Assembly: GCA_938027685.1 (NCBI GenBank) | Contig: CALJAM010000003.1 | Coordinates: 1-64,000, forward strand | From: an uncultured Bryobacteraceae bacterium | Lineage (GTDB): Bacteria; Acidobacteriota; Terriglobia; Bryobacterales; Bryobacteraceae | Length of the DNA: 64,000 nt | Reading direction: 5' to 3' | Shown here: one piece after another, positions 37,354-45,327 of the stretch | How the letters are laid out: the number at the start of each line of letters is the position of its first letter | Position numbering within the stretch: position 1 is the stretch's first letter | Program-made: the position numbers and the translations under genes | Notes under the pieces: generated by a model | Told to the model about the DNA's origin: nothing | The model's input: the letters and a program-made list of their open reading frames with translations, nothing else | Database searches by the model: none

Positions 37354-38613
37354 GTGTCGTCGGAGCGCATGAGCCACGTCCGGTGGTGGACGCTCGCCCT
37401 GCTGTTTTTCGCCACCACCATCAACTACCTGGACCGCATCGTTCTTTCCGTTCTGGCCCCCGTCATCCGCCAAGACATCCATCTGCCCGAGCAGCTTTAC
37501 GGTTACGTGACCGGCGCCTTCTCGTTCGCCTATATGATCGGCTTTCTGGCCGCCGGCAAGTTCATCGACCACTTCGGCACCCGCATCGGTTACGCCGTGG
37601 CCATCACCTGGTGGACGATCGCCGCCGCCTGCCACGCCTTGGCGCGCAGCGCCTTCAGCCTCGGCTTCTGGCGCGCCATGCTCGGTCTGGGCGAAGCGGG
37701 TAACTTCCCCGCCGCCATCAAGTCCGTCGCCGAGTGGTTTCCCAAGAAGGACCGGGCCTTCGCCACCGGAATCTTCAACGCCGGCTCCAACGTGGCTGCG
37801 ATGGCCGGGCCGCCGGTCCTGGTCTGGATGAACTCCCATTTGGGATGGCGGGCCTGCTTCTTCATCACCGCCTCGCTCGGATTCATCTGGCTCGTGCTCT
37901 GGCTGGCCACCTATCGCCCGCCCGATCGTCATCCGCGGGTCAGTCCCGCCGAGCTGGCCTACATCCGCAGCGATCCCGACGAAGCCCGCGAGCCTGACAT
38001 CGGCTGGAAAGCGGCGCTCCGGTACCGCGAAACCTGGGGCTTTGCCATCGCCAAGTTCCTGACCGATCCGGTCTGGTGGTTCTACCTCTGGTGGCTGCCG
38101 CTCTATCTGACCGACATCCGGCACCTGACGCTGAAGCAAATCGGATGGGCCCTGCCGGTCGTCTACCTGATAGCTGATGTGGGCAGCGTGGCCGGAGGTT
38201 GGATCTCCGGCTTCCTCATCCGCCGCGGCTGGCCTCTCAGTAAAGCACGCAAGACGGCCATGGCGCTGTGCGCGGGCGCGATGCCCGTCGCCGCCACTGC
38301 CGTCTTCATGCCCAACGTTATCTTGGCAGTCGCTCTGGTCAGCCTCGCCACGGCTTCCCATCAGGGCTGGTCGGCCAATCTGTTCACCACCGTCTCGGAC
38401 GTCTTCCCGAAGCGGGCGGTGGCCTCGGTGGTCGGCATCGGCGGCTGCGCCGGCGCCCTGGGCGGCGTGCTGTTTTCCTCCCTGATCCCCGGCTACGTCA
38501 TCGCCGCATTCGGCTACAAGCCCGTATTCGCCGCCATGGGATGCTTCCACCTGACGGCTTTGCTCGTCGTGCACCGCCTCATGGGCCGCATGCAGAAAAT
38601 CCAGGCCGCATGA
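37354..38613 (+). CDS. MFS transporter, hexuronate (ExuT)-like
   Basis: A 419-residue major facilitator with about twelve helices. Family blocks include TTINYLDRIVLSVLAPVI in helix 1, FRAMLGLGEAGNFPAAIKSV (the R-x2-L-G-x-G-E-A-x2-P block of anion:cation symporters) and AEWFPKKDRAFATGIFNAGS. These match the ACS family members that import galacturonate and glucuronate. GTG at 37354 is chosen over much longer frames that run antisense through cheY. It is convergent with the Gfo/Idh gene, 5 bp apart. Confidence 0.88.
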   Translation: MSSERMSHVRWWTLALLFFATTINYLDRIVLSVLAPVIRQDIHLPEQLYGYVTGAFSFAYMIGFLAAGKFIDHFGTRIGYAVAITWWTIAAACHALARSAFSLGFWRAMLGLGEAGNFPAAIKSVAEWFPKKDRAFATGIFNAGSNVAAMAGPPVLVWMNSHLGWRACFFITASLGFIWLVLWLATYRPPDRHPRVSPAELAYIRSDPDEAREPDIGWKAALRYRETWGFAIAKFLTDPVWWFYLWWLPLYLTDIRHLTLKQIGWALPVVYLIADVGSVAGGWISGFLIRRGWPLSKARKTAMALCAGAMPVAATAVFMPNVILAVALVSLATASHQGWSANLFTTVSDVFPKRAVASVVGIGGCAGALGGVLFSSLIPGYVIAAFGYKPVFAAMGCFHLTALLVVHRLMGRMQKIQAA

Positions 38614-38618
38614 GCCGC

Positions 38619-39716
38619 TCAGACAAGCTTGACGATGCGGCCTTCTTCAGCCGATCTTCGCGCGAGCAGCACGATCCGGTTCACGCGCAGGATTTCCTCG
38701 AGCGTGAGGCCGGGCCTGCCGCCCCGGTAGACCGATTCCAGGAAATCCACGAACAGCCAGCGCGCGGGCGGCAGTTCCTCGATCACCCGCGGCTTGCCGG
38801 CGTTCGACATCACCGTCACGCCCGTCGCAGCCTGGTATTCGGCGATCCCCCTGGAGCCCGCCAACCTCAGCCGGTCGTCCCCGTGCGTGGGCGCCGTCTG
38901 CGGCCGCAGGTAATCCATGTGCAACAACGCAGCTCCGCCGTTGTCCAACCGGAACAGCGTGCCCGTTACATTCTCCATCTCGCCCAGATCCGGGAAGGCC
39001 GAGCGAGCGAAACAGGTCTGGAAGGACACGGCTTCCACCATCTCGCGCCCGCTCGTCCAGCGCATCAGATCCACCATGTGGATGCCGATCCACGGTATCG
39101 TGCCCCCGTACGTCTCGCGCTTGCGGTACCAGGCGGCACGCTCGCCCAGCTTGTAGGATTTCTGCGCCGTGATCTGGCCGATTTCGCCGATCTCGCCCGA
39201 GTCCACTACCTGCTTGAGGGCTTGATAGGGCGGTGAGAAACGCATGGGCAACAGCATGCTCAACCGCACCGGACGCCGCTTGAGAGCCTGCTCGATGCGG
39301 TCCAACTCCTCCGGCTCGATGGCCAGTGGTTTCTCCGCCACCACGTGCAGACCCCGTTCGATGGCCGCCACGATGCGCGCCGCGCGTCCTCCGTTGGGCC
39401 CGCAAATCGCCGCGATGTCGAGCTGCTCGCGCTCGAGCAGGCGCCGATAGTCTGTGTAGGTCCTGGCCGATTTGAGCCTGGGATGGCGCACGGCTGCGGC
39501 CAGGGCCTTTTCATCCTCGTCGGCGACCGCTACGATCTCGACGTCCGGCAACTGCGGCAGCGGCCGCAGGATTTCACCCGTGTGCCCTTCCAAACCGATC
39601 AGCGCCACCCGCACACGCCGGTCCAGCCGCAGAAGGGGCTGGCTCTGCGCGGCGGCTGCGGTAAGGCTGCCCTGAAGCATCTCGCGACGGGACAGGTTCG
39701 CAGAATGGAATGCCAT
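38619..39716 (-). CDS. Gfo/Idh/MocA-family oxidoreductase
   Basis: A 365-residue sugar-type dehydrogenase. The ATG at 39716 gives SRREMLQGSLTAAAAQ, a Tat-like signal. The Rossmann region is VRVALIGLEGHTGEIL, with DVEIVAVADEDEKALAAAV. The conserved E-K-P motif is present in HVVAEKPLAI, and GTIPWIGIHMVDLMRW carries the usual catalytic His/Asp. The glycine motif GLEGHT differs from the classical G-x-G-x-x-G, so cofactor use may be unusual. Substrate unknown. Confidence 0.85.
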   Translation of the reverse strand: MAFHSANLSRREMLQGSLTAAAAQSQPLLRLDRRVRVALIGLEGHTGEILRPLPQLPDVEIVAVADEDEKALAAAVRHPRLKSARTYTDYRRLLEREQLDIAAICGPNGGRAARIVAAIERGLHVVAEKPLAIEPEELDRIEQALKRRPVRLSMLLPMRFSPPYQALKQVVDSGEIGEIGQITAQKSYKLGERAAWYRKRETYGGTIPWIGIHMVDLMRWTSGREMVEAVSFQTCFARSAFPDLGEMENVTGTLFRLDNGGAALLHMDYLRPQTAPTHGDDRLRLAGSRGIAEYQAATGVTVMSNAGKPRVIEELPPARWLFVDFLESVYRGGRPGLTLEEILRVNRIVLLARRSAEEGRIVKLV

Positions 39717-39880
39717 ACTGCGGATTCTGCCACAGCTCCCGCAGACCCAGCGCCCCAGCCACAAGCGAGGAGGCTTACTTTGATATTCGGACTGCCCACA
39801 GCATCGCGCTCCCCCCAGGGCCTCGGACGGCGCGCGGCCTGGCCACGGCCCGCCATGGCCGGCGCGCCCCGTAACCGGCT

Positions 39881-40105
39881 TCAGTTACCTCCGGCAAGCT
39901 CCCAGAATGCATCATCGTCGCCTTGGCAGCACGCCCCATGCAAGGATACAAGCTGGGGTCGGCATTCGGCCAACCGCACGCCGCGCTGGTAAGGCACGAA
40001 CCACCGCCGCAACGGAACCCCTTTCTTCGACGCACAGGCAGTGAAGCGCGCCCCCGTCGGCGGGTGTTGAACCGCATGCTCGCGCTTTAGATGACGTTTT
40101 GCTGC
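39881..40105 (-). pseudogene. Possible gene remnant without a start codon
   Basis: An open stretch of 74 residues with coding-like composition and high third-position GC: FTACASKKGVPLRRWFVPYQ, then RGVRLAECRPQLVSLHG and ending DDDAFWELAGGN. It begins at a TAA and has no ATG or GTG in its first half, so either it is a truncated gene or the start is non-standard. I do not recognise the family. Confidence 0.3.
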
Positions 40106-40202
40106 TTAGTAGTCTCACTCCGCTGTGCAACTTACTAGGAAGGAGTTGCGACGGCTATCTAGTGACCGAGCAGGGGTTAGTCAGCGATTGCATCGTGTAT
40201 GA

Positions 40203-40235
40203 GAAGGCGCGCTCTCCGCTTAAGCGGCCCCCTTC
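40203..40235 (-). terminator. Stem-loop after flgM
   Basis: Directly after the flgM stop the transcript can form GAAGG...CCTTC as an outer stem and CCGC-TTAA-GCGG (40216-40227) as an inner one. No T-run follows, so Rho-independent activity is uncertain. Confidence 0.35.
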
Positions 40236-40517
40236 TTAGCCCTCGCCGTCACCCTCCGGCTCGAGATAGAACTCGATGACCTGCCGGCTCACGTGGCTCG
40301 GCTCCACGACGTAGCCGCCGCGCTGCAACAATTCGCGCAGTTGCTGGATGCGTGCGTGCTCGCTGCCCGAGGAAAGCAGCAGTTGCGAGAGCCGCGACAG
40401 ATAGACGGCGTCACCGGCATCGCCGGCGCTCCAGCGGTCCTCGCCTGCAGACCTCTCCCCCTGGCCTGCAGCGGGGGCCGAACGGACCGCGGGCGGAGAG
40501 AGATCTTCGATGCGCAT
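40236..40517 (-). CDS. flgM: Anti-sigma28 factor FlgM
   Basis: A 93-residue protein with a disordered Ser/Ala/Gly-rich N-terminal half and a C-terminal FlgM helix pair: YLSRLSQLLLSSGSEHARIQQLRELLQRGG then YVVEPSHVSRQVIEFYL. FlgM binds FliA and holds it inactive until the hook-basal body exports FlgM. It has its own FliA-type promoter, so it is fed back by the factor it inhibits. No flgN follows it. Confidence 0.82.
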   Translation of the reverse strand: MRIEDLSPPAVRSAPAAGQGERSAGEDRWSAGDAGDAVYLSRLSQLLLSSGSEHARIQQLRELLQRGGYVVEPSHVSRQVIEFYLEPEGDGEG

Positions 40518-40543
40518 CCGGCGCCGGCGGACCTCCTACGCTC

Positions 40544-40570
40544 ATATCGGCCCGCCCTTCGTCGGCTTTA
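40544..40570 (-). promoter_or_regulatory. Sigma28 (FliA) promoter of flgM
   Basis: On the minus strand TAAA (40567-40570) is followed after exactly 15 bases by GCCGATAT (40544-40551), one base away from the enterobacterial consensus. Predicted transcription starts near 40537. An AGGAGG (about 40530-40535) lies just before the flgM ATG at 40517, so the 5' leader is about 20 bases. Confidence 0.75.
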
Positions 40571-41097
40571 GCCGCTCGCTTTCCTGCAGCGCTCGCGCGC
40601 AGGCGTGATGCTTGGTGCGGCGGGCCGGACTCTGCGCGCTTTTGCTGCGTTCGTCGGGTCCACGCCTGAGGCGTCCACGGCCTTCTCCATCGCTCCCGCC
40701 TCCGTCCGGCCCAGCAGCCTGTCCCGGGTGCACTGCGCTCGACTTAGTAGTACGGGCTGACGCCAACGGGGACCCCTCGCCACATGTGCGCAGTCCGGAG
40801 ATCGAGGCCGGTGCAGCTATGCGTCCCTGGACCTCCGGCGCATCGTTACGCGGGCCGGCCTCGACTGCTTCAGCCGATAGCGGCGGCTTCGCTCCGGCTC
40901 CGACTGGCTCCTTTCGGTGGACGGGCCCTCCCCACGGAATGCGGCACACCGGTTCCGTGGTCGCCCGGCCTTCTTATCGCGGCTGGACGCGCGATTTCGG
41001 GACGCGCAGCTTCGCCCGGCGCGGGCACGTAGCCGCCCCCGAAGGTTGCTCCGACCGTTTCCTTCACCCGACCGGCGCCTGCCCGCGCCCACGAGCC
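40571..41097. other. Gap between flgM promoter and flgJ without a recognised gene
   Basis: About 530 bases with long open frames on both strands, but their products are Arg/Pro/Ser-rich and match nothing I know, in the way of shadow frames of GC-rich DNA. A flagellar chaperone gene (flgN) might be expected here and is not seen. Confidence 0.45.
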
Positions 41098-41400
41098 TTA
41101 CCTCTCGCCGACGCCCGCCGCCCCGGCGCACCCACGCACACGCAAGCCCTCGATCAGCAGACCCTTCAGACCCAGGCCTCCGCCCGCCGCGATCACCGCC
41201 GCAAGATGCTCCTCCGCCAGCTCGAGCATCGACGCCGCAGCCTGATCCTCGCCCGTCCCCATCCAGCCACCCTCCCCGCGCGCAGCCTTCAGCAACTGCG
41301 CCACCAGCAGAGCCTCGAAGTCCGTCGCCGCCTGCTCCAGCCGCCGCTCGCCCGCGCAGTCCGCCGCCTGCGGCGTCGGCCTACTCACCGCCTCCAGCAT
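41098..41400 (-). CDS. flgJ: FlgJ-type rod-binding protein, minimal form
   Basis: A 100-residue protein with the rod-binding core LEQAATDFEALLVAQLLKAAR and a following MLELAEEHLAAVIAAGGGLGLK. It corresponds only to the N-terminal half of enterobacterial FlgJ; there is no muramidase domain. It caps the growing rod in the periplasm. It overlaps flgI by one base (TGATG), which supports flagellar identity. Confidence 0.8.
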   Translation of the reverse strand: MLEAVSRPTPQAADCAGERRLEQAATDFEALLVAQLLKAARGEGGWMGTGEDQAAASMLELAEEHLAAVIAAGGGLGLKGLLIEGLRVRGCAGAAGVGER

Positions 41401-42500
41401 CAGATCACCTCCAGTTCGGCCTCAAGCGCCCCCGCCGCGCGCAGGTTCTGCAAAATGGCGATCACGTCACGCGGCGTCGAACCGATGGCGTTGAGCGCAC
41501 GCACCAGTTCTTCGACCGTGGCGCCCTCCTTGAGGACGATATTGCGCGCCTTGTCTTCCTTCACCCCCACTCCGACCTGAGGCACCACCTGCGTCGTCCC
41601 CGCCGAAAGCGGCGGAGGCTGCGAAACCGCGAACGCCGTCTGGATCTCGATCGTGAGCGAGCCGTGCATGATCGCCACCGGCGAGATGCGCACCTCCTTC
41701 CCCATCACGATCGTACCCGTGCGCTCGTTGACCACCACCTTCGCCGGCCGATCGGCCTCGACCGTCAAGTTTTCGAGTTCGGCCAGGAACTCCGGCAGGC
41801 GGTTGGCGTAGGCCGACGGCGCTTCCACCGTCACCAGGGCCGAATTCTCCGCCCGCGCCACGATCTTTTCAGCTGCCTGTTCGGCCGCGCCGAATCGCTT
41901 GTTGATCGCCTCCGCAATCCGCGCCGCCGTCGTGAAATCGGCGTGCCGCAACTGGAGCCGCAATCGGCCGGTGGGCGGAGGCGTCGGCGCGGCGCGCTCG
42001 ACGATCGCGCCGTTCGGTACGCGACCGGTCGTCGGATGGTTTACCGTCTGCTGCGTCCCCAGCCCGCCCGCCACGAATCCGCCGGTCACGACTGGACCCT
42101 GCGCCACCGCATAAACCTGCCCGTCGGCGCCGCGCAGGCTCGTCATCAGCAGCAGGCCGCCCTGAAGATTCGTCGCGTCCCCCACCGCCGCCACCGTCAC
42201 GTCGATCCGCGTGCCCGGCTGCGCGTAGGCGGGGAGGTTCGCCGTAACCATCACCGCCGCCACATTGTTGACGCGAATGGCGCCGGGATCCACAGTGATC
42301 CCCATGCGCCGAAGCACGTTCGTCAAACTTTGCGCGGAAAAGACCGTCTGGCGCCGGTCGCCCGTCCCGTTCAAACCGACCACCAGCCCGTAACCCATCA
42401 GCAGGTTCTCTCGGGCACCCTCGATCATCGCCAGCTCTTTCAGGCGCGCAGCGCCTGCCAGCGCCGTCGCTGCCACCAGGCATCCCGCCAGCCGCCTCAT
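41400..42500 (-). CDS. flgI: Flagellar P-ring protein FlgI
   Basis: A 366-residue FlgI. The ATG at 42500 follows GAGAGAGG and opens a signal peptide (RRLAGCLVAATALAGAARLKE). Conserved blocks: ENLLMGYGLVVGLNGTGDRR, FSAQSLTNVLRRMGITVDP, VRVNN-type NNVAAVMVTANLP, and ITPVAI-like ISPVAIMHGSLTIEIQ. It polymerises around the rod in the peptidoglycan layer. Confidence 0.96.
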   Translation of the reverse strand: MRRLAGCLVAATALAGAARLKELAMIEGARENLLMGYGLVVGLNGTGDRRQTVFSAQSLTNVLRRMGITVDPGAIRVNNVAAVMVTANLPAYAQPGTRIDVTVAAVGDATNLQGGLLLMTSLRGADGQVYAVAQGPVVTGGFVAGGLGTQQTVNHPTTGRVPNGAIVERAAPTPPPTGRLRLQLRHADFTTAARIAEAINKRFGAAEQAAEKIVARAENSALVTVEAPSAYANRLPEFLAELENLTVEADRPAKVVVNERTGTIVMGKEVRISPVAIMHGSLTIEIQTAFAVSQPPPLSAGTTQVVPQVGVGVKEDKARNIVLKEGATVEELVRALNAIGSTPRDVIAILQNLRAAGALEAELEVI

Positions 42501-42752
42501 GACCCTCTCTCCCGAAACCTCTCCCCGCGGCACCCTACAGCCCATAGTCCCGGCATGCACCTCGCCCTCGCCTTTGTTCGCCTCGCCGCCTTCTTAGGAA
42601 ACACGGAGGGCCGACCGTCGCCCCTCCGACCAAAACGGCCGAGATCCTCATCGCTCCCCCGGGCTGCCCGACCGATCGCCTCGGCCCACCCCGGGCCGTT
42701 GCTCCTGCTATGCTCGACGGCGCCCATCGCTGCAGCCCATCCCCGCCCAGCG
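42501..42752. other. Gap between flgH and flgI
   Basis: A 252-base gap is unusual in this tight operon. A 38-codon minus-strand frame starts MRISAVLVGG behind GGGGAG, but its product is Arg-rich and unlike a known protein, so no gene is called. Confidence 0.4.
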
Positions 42753-43442
42753 TCAGAACGGCAACAGGCCCATCAACAATCGATAGAGAAAGAACGGCCT
42801 GCGCACGGCGTCGCCCACTACGCCCTTGCCGTTGATGCGAACTTCGAGCATCGCTATGCGATCCGAGCGCACCAGGTTGCCCGGGGAGATGTCGTAGGGA
42901 CGCACAACGCCGCGCACCGTCACCCACTGCCGCTCGGAGTTGATCACGGTTTCCTTGGATCCCTCGATCAGCAGATGGCCGTTCGGAAAGACCTCGACGA
43001 CGCGCGCCGAAATCGTCGTCGTCAGCACCGTGTCGCGCGAGGTCGCCCCCTGGCCGTCCAGCGCACTGGCGCCGTTCAGGCCCGTCAGACTGGCCAGGCG
43101 CGAGCCGGCCTGCACCGGTCCAAACAAAGCTTTGACGGAATGTTCCGACTCGGCCTGCCGCTGCGTCTTGGTCGCTCCGCGCGCCACGGCCGAGGCCCGC
43201 TCGGAAACCACGATCGTCACGATGTCGCCGATGCGGCCGGCCACCACGTCGCGCGTCGCATCGGCCAGCCCGGCATCGGGATGCCAAATGGATCCCGGCG
43301 ATCCCCGCGCCGATGGCTCGCGGCCCGCCGCCCGCGCCTCGGCCACCCAGGCCTCCAGCGCGCTCGGCGCCGGCCGCGACGGCTTGTCAGCGCCCTCCGC
43401 CAGGCACGCCCACAGGAGCCACACGCTCCATGCCACTCGCAT
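42753..43442 (-). CDS. flgH: Flagellar L-ring protein FlgH
   Basis: A 229-residue FlgH. Signature blocks: GSIWHPDAGLADATRDVVAGRIGDIVTIVVSE, VVEVFPNGHLLIEGSKETVINSERQ and VRGVVRPYDISPGNLVRSDRIA. FlgH is an outer-membrane lipoprotein; the candidate lipobox here is LLWACLAEG with Trp at -2, which is unusual. Its start lies 56 bases inside the flgA coding region, a long overlap that is needed to keep the signal sequence. Confidence 0.95.
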   Translation of the reverse strand: MRVAWSVWLLWACLAEGADKPSRPAPSALEAWVAEARAAGREPSARGSPGSIWHPDAGLADATRDVVAGRIGDIVTIVVSERASAVARGATKTQRQAESEHSVKALFGPVQAGSRLASLTGLNGASALDGQGATSRDTVLTTTISARVVEVFPNGHLLIEGSKETVINSERQWVTVRGVVRPYDISPGNLVRSDRIAMLEVRINGKGVVGDAVRRPFFLYRLLMGLLPF

Positions 43443-44334
43443 GCACCACCGCCTTTCCCCGACCCTCGACGCGGGCGGCGACGCGACGCCCGTTCACCGG
43501 GTTGCGCACTACGATCGTGTCGCCGCTCCGCCCACCTGTTTCGGCCCGCGCGCGGAAGCGCAGCTGCGCGCCGCCGCTGGCCACCTCGACCAGAACCTCG
43601 TCGCCCCGTTCGATTTCGCGGGGCATCGTCAGCAGTCGCGCGTACAGGACGGCGCCCGCAGGGATCCACCGCCGCGGCAGCCGCCCCACGGCCTGCCCGA
43701 CCTCGGTGAGCGGCGGCTCCCCGAACGGAAACCACTCGCCCTCTTCCAGCCTGACCTGCGACGGCTGAATCGCCCGCGTGGGCGCCAAGTTTTCGGCAGC
43801 TACCAACCTGCGCCCCGGCGCCGTGATCCGCACGCGCGCCCAGACCGGCAGGCTGCGCGTGCCGTCGTAGCGCAGCCGCCCGCGCCACAGCGCGATGCCT
43901 CCCGCCGGCGCCGCCAGATGCGCACGGTCGAATTGCAGTTCGCCGCGCGGTACCTTGCGCCGGCTGTAGTCGACCAGTTCGATTCGCACGTCCTCGCGCC
44001 CGATCGCGCCTCGCAACGCCGCGAGCACCCGCTCGGCGTTAAGCTGCTCCATGGCCCGCTCGATGCAGACCGGCCGCAGGCCCTCGGCCTTCAGGCCGTA
44101 GCGTGCGGCCAGCCGCGCCAGCTCCTCGGCGCCCATCAGTCGCCGCGCTCCGGGCGCAGGCGACCAACCTAAGACCGTCTCCGCCGGCAGCGCCGCGAAA
44201 CCCGGCACGGCGACCGCCAGATCGCCGGACCGCAGCCGCTCGCCCTCGACGGCCACGCATTCGGCGGCCGCCGCTCCCCCCGAGATGACATGCAGAGCCC
44301 AGACGATCGCGACTATCTGCCTAACGCCTGACAT
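43387..44334 (-). CDS. flgA: Flagellar P-ring assembly chaperone FlgA
   Basis: A 315-residue FlgA. The ATG at 44334 follows GGAGG at 12 bases and opens a signal peptide (IVAIVWALHVISGGAAAAE). The C-terminal SAF-like region has RRLVAAENLAPTRAIQPSQV, RRWIPAGAVLYARLL and DTIVVRNPVNGRRVAARVEG, typical of FlgA. It helps FlgI assemble in the periplasm. It is longer than the usual 220 residues because of an extra N-terminal domain. Confidence 0.9.
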   Translation of the reverse strand: MSGVRQIVAIVWALHVISGGAAAAECVAVEGERLRSGDLAVAVPGFAALPAETVLGWSPAPGARRLMGAEELARLAARYGLKAEGLRPVCIERAMEQLNAERVLAALRGAIGREDVRIELVDYSRRKVPRGELQFDRAHLAAPAGGIALWRGRLRYDGTRSLPVWARVRITAPGRRLVAAENLAPTRAIQPSQVRLEEGEWFPFGEPPLTEVGQAVGRLPRRWIPAGAVLYARLLTMPREIERGDEVLVEVASGGAQLRFRARAETGGRSGDTIVVRNPVNGRRVAARVEGRGKAVVHASGMERVAPVGVPGGGR

Positions 44335-44422
44335 TCCAGTACGAATCCTCCGCTGGCTCGCCGGCCGCCGACTGCCGCAGCTCAGCAAGCAACGCGGCCG
44401 ACAACCGGTCCCATCCCGCCAC
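44321..44422 (-). CDS. Possible 33-residue micro-ORF overlapping the flgA start
   Basis: A GTG-initiated frame encodes MAGWDRLSAALLAELRQSAA then GEPAEDSYWNVRR and stops 14 bases inside flgA. The third-position GC is high and the composition natural, in contrast to the other frames here. It may be real or a remnant; there is AGGA directly before the GTG but no proper ribosome site. Confidence 0.25.
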   Translation of the reverse strand: MAGWDRLSAALLAELRQSAAGEPAEDSYWNVRR

Positions 44423-44523
44423 TTCCTGGCTCTTGCGATCCCGACGGACATACCCTGTGCAGTTCCTGCTCTCCTTCGGGGGACCCGCCGCGCTCGCTCC
44501 CGGTCTGCGGCCCCGCCCGAGAC

Positions 44524-45315
44524 TCAACGCGTCAGGTTGTTCACCTGCTGGTACATCTCGTCGGCCGCCCGCACCACCCGCGCGTTGGCCTCGTAGGCCC
44601 GCTGCGCGATGATCAGCGAAATGAATTCCTCGACGACGCTCACGTTGGATTCCTCGACGTAGCCCTGAAGCAGCGTACCCAGGCCTTCCTGTCCGCCGGG
44701 GTTGCCCACGATGGGGTCGCCCGAGGCGTCGGTGGGCGTGTACAGGTTCCGTCCGATGCTGTTCAGTCCGGCCGGATTCGGGAAGTTGGCGAGCTGGATC
44801 TGACCGGCGATCTGCGCGGCCGTCTGACCAGGTTGCGTATAGCTCACGGTGCCGTCCGATGCTATGGTGATGGTCTGCGCGTCGGGCGGCAGCGTGATCT
44901 GCGGCTCCAGTGGATCGCCGTCCATGGTCACCAGGTTGCCGTCGCGGTCCAGATGGAAGGTGCCCGCGCGCGTGTAGGCCAGCTCGCCCGAGGGCAGTCG
45001 CACCTGGAAGAAGCCGCGGCCCTGAATGACCAGATCCAGCGGATTGCCGGTCATCTGGAAGTTGCCCTGGGTGAAGATGATCTCGTTCGAGGCGGGTCGC
45101 GTCCCCAGGCCGAGCTGCAGGCCGCTGGGCACCACGGTTTGGGCGCTGGCCGATGCGCCCGGCTGCACAAAGTTTTGATAGAGCAGATCCTGGAACTGCG
45201 CGCGCCGCGCCTTGAATCCAACGGTCTTGGCGTTGGCCAGGTTGTGCGCGATGTTGTCCACGTTCATCTGCTGCGCGGTCATGCCGCTGGCCGCACTGTA
45301 AAGCGCCCGAATCAT
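44524..45315 (-). CDS. flgG: Flagellar distal rod protein FlgG
   Basis: A 263-residue FlgG. The N-terminal rod motif is ALYSAASGMTAQQMNVDNIAHNLANAKTVGFKARR; the C-terminal motif is EEFISLIIAQRAYEANARVVRAADEMYQQVNNL. It forms the distal rod of the axial structure. It follows flgF after 12 bp. Confidence 0.96.
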   Translation of the reverse strand: MIRALYSAASGMTAQQMNVDNIAHNLANAKTVGFKARRAQFQDLLYQNFVQPGASASAQTVVPSGLQLGLGTRPASNEIIFTQGNFQMTGNPLDLVIQGRGFFQVRLPSGELAYTRAGTFHLDRDGNLVTMDGDPLEPQITLPPDAQTITIASDGTVSYTQPGQTAAQIAGQIQLANFPNPAGLNSIGRNLYTPTDASGDPIVGNPGGQEGLGTLLQGYVEESNVSVVEEFISLIIAQRAYEANARVVRAADEMYQQVNNLTR

Positions 45316-45327
45316 GCGTCAACCTCC

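Larger units (their letters stand above)
39717..40235. other. Intergenic region, partly AT-rich
   Basis: It spans the gap between the Gfo/Idh gene and flgM. It contains a start-less 74-codon open stretch on the minus strand (separate entry), an AT-richer block at about 40080-40200 with a GCAACT...AGTTGC stem, and the palindrome described after flgM. No complete gene was identified. Confidence 0.5.

Noticed and set aside
36529-38613. A long N-terminal extension of the MFS transporter
   Set aside because: The extension is antisense to cheY and cheB; the consensus -10 directly before GTG 37354 and the normal MFS length support the short form.
40612-41580. A plus-strand frame across the flgM-flgJ gap
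   Set aside because: It continues antisense into flgJ and flgI, and the product is Arg/Pro/Ser-rich without family features.
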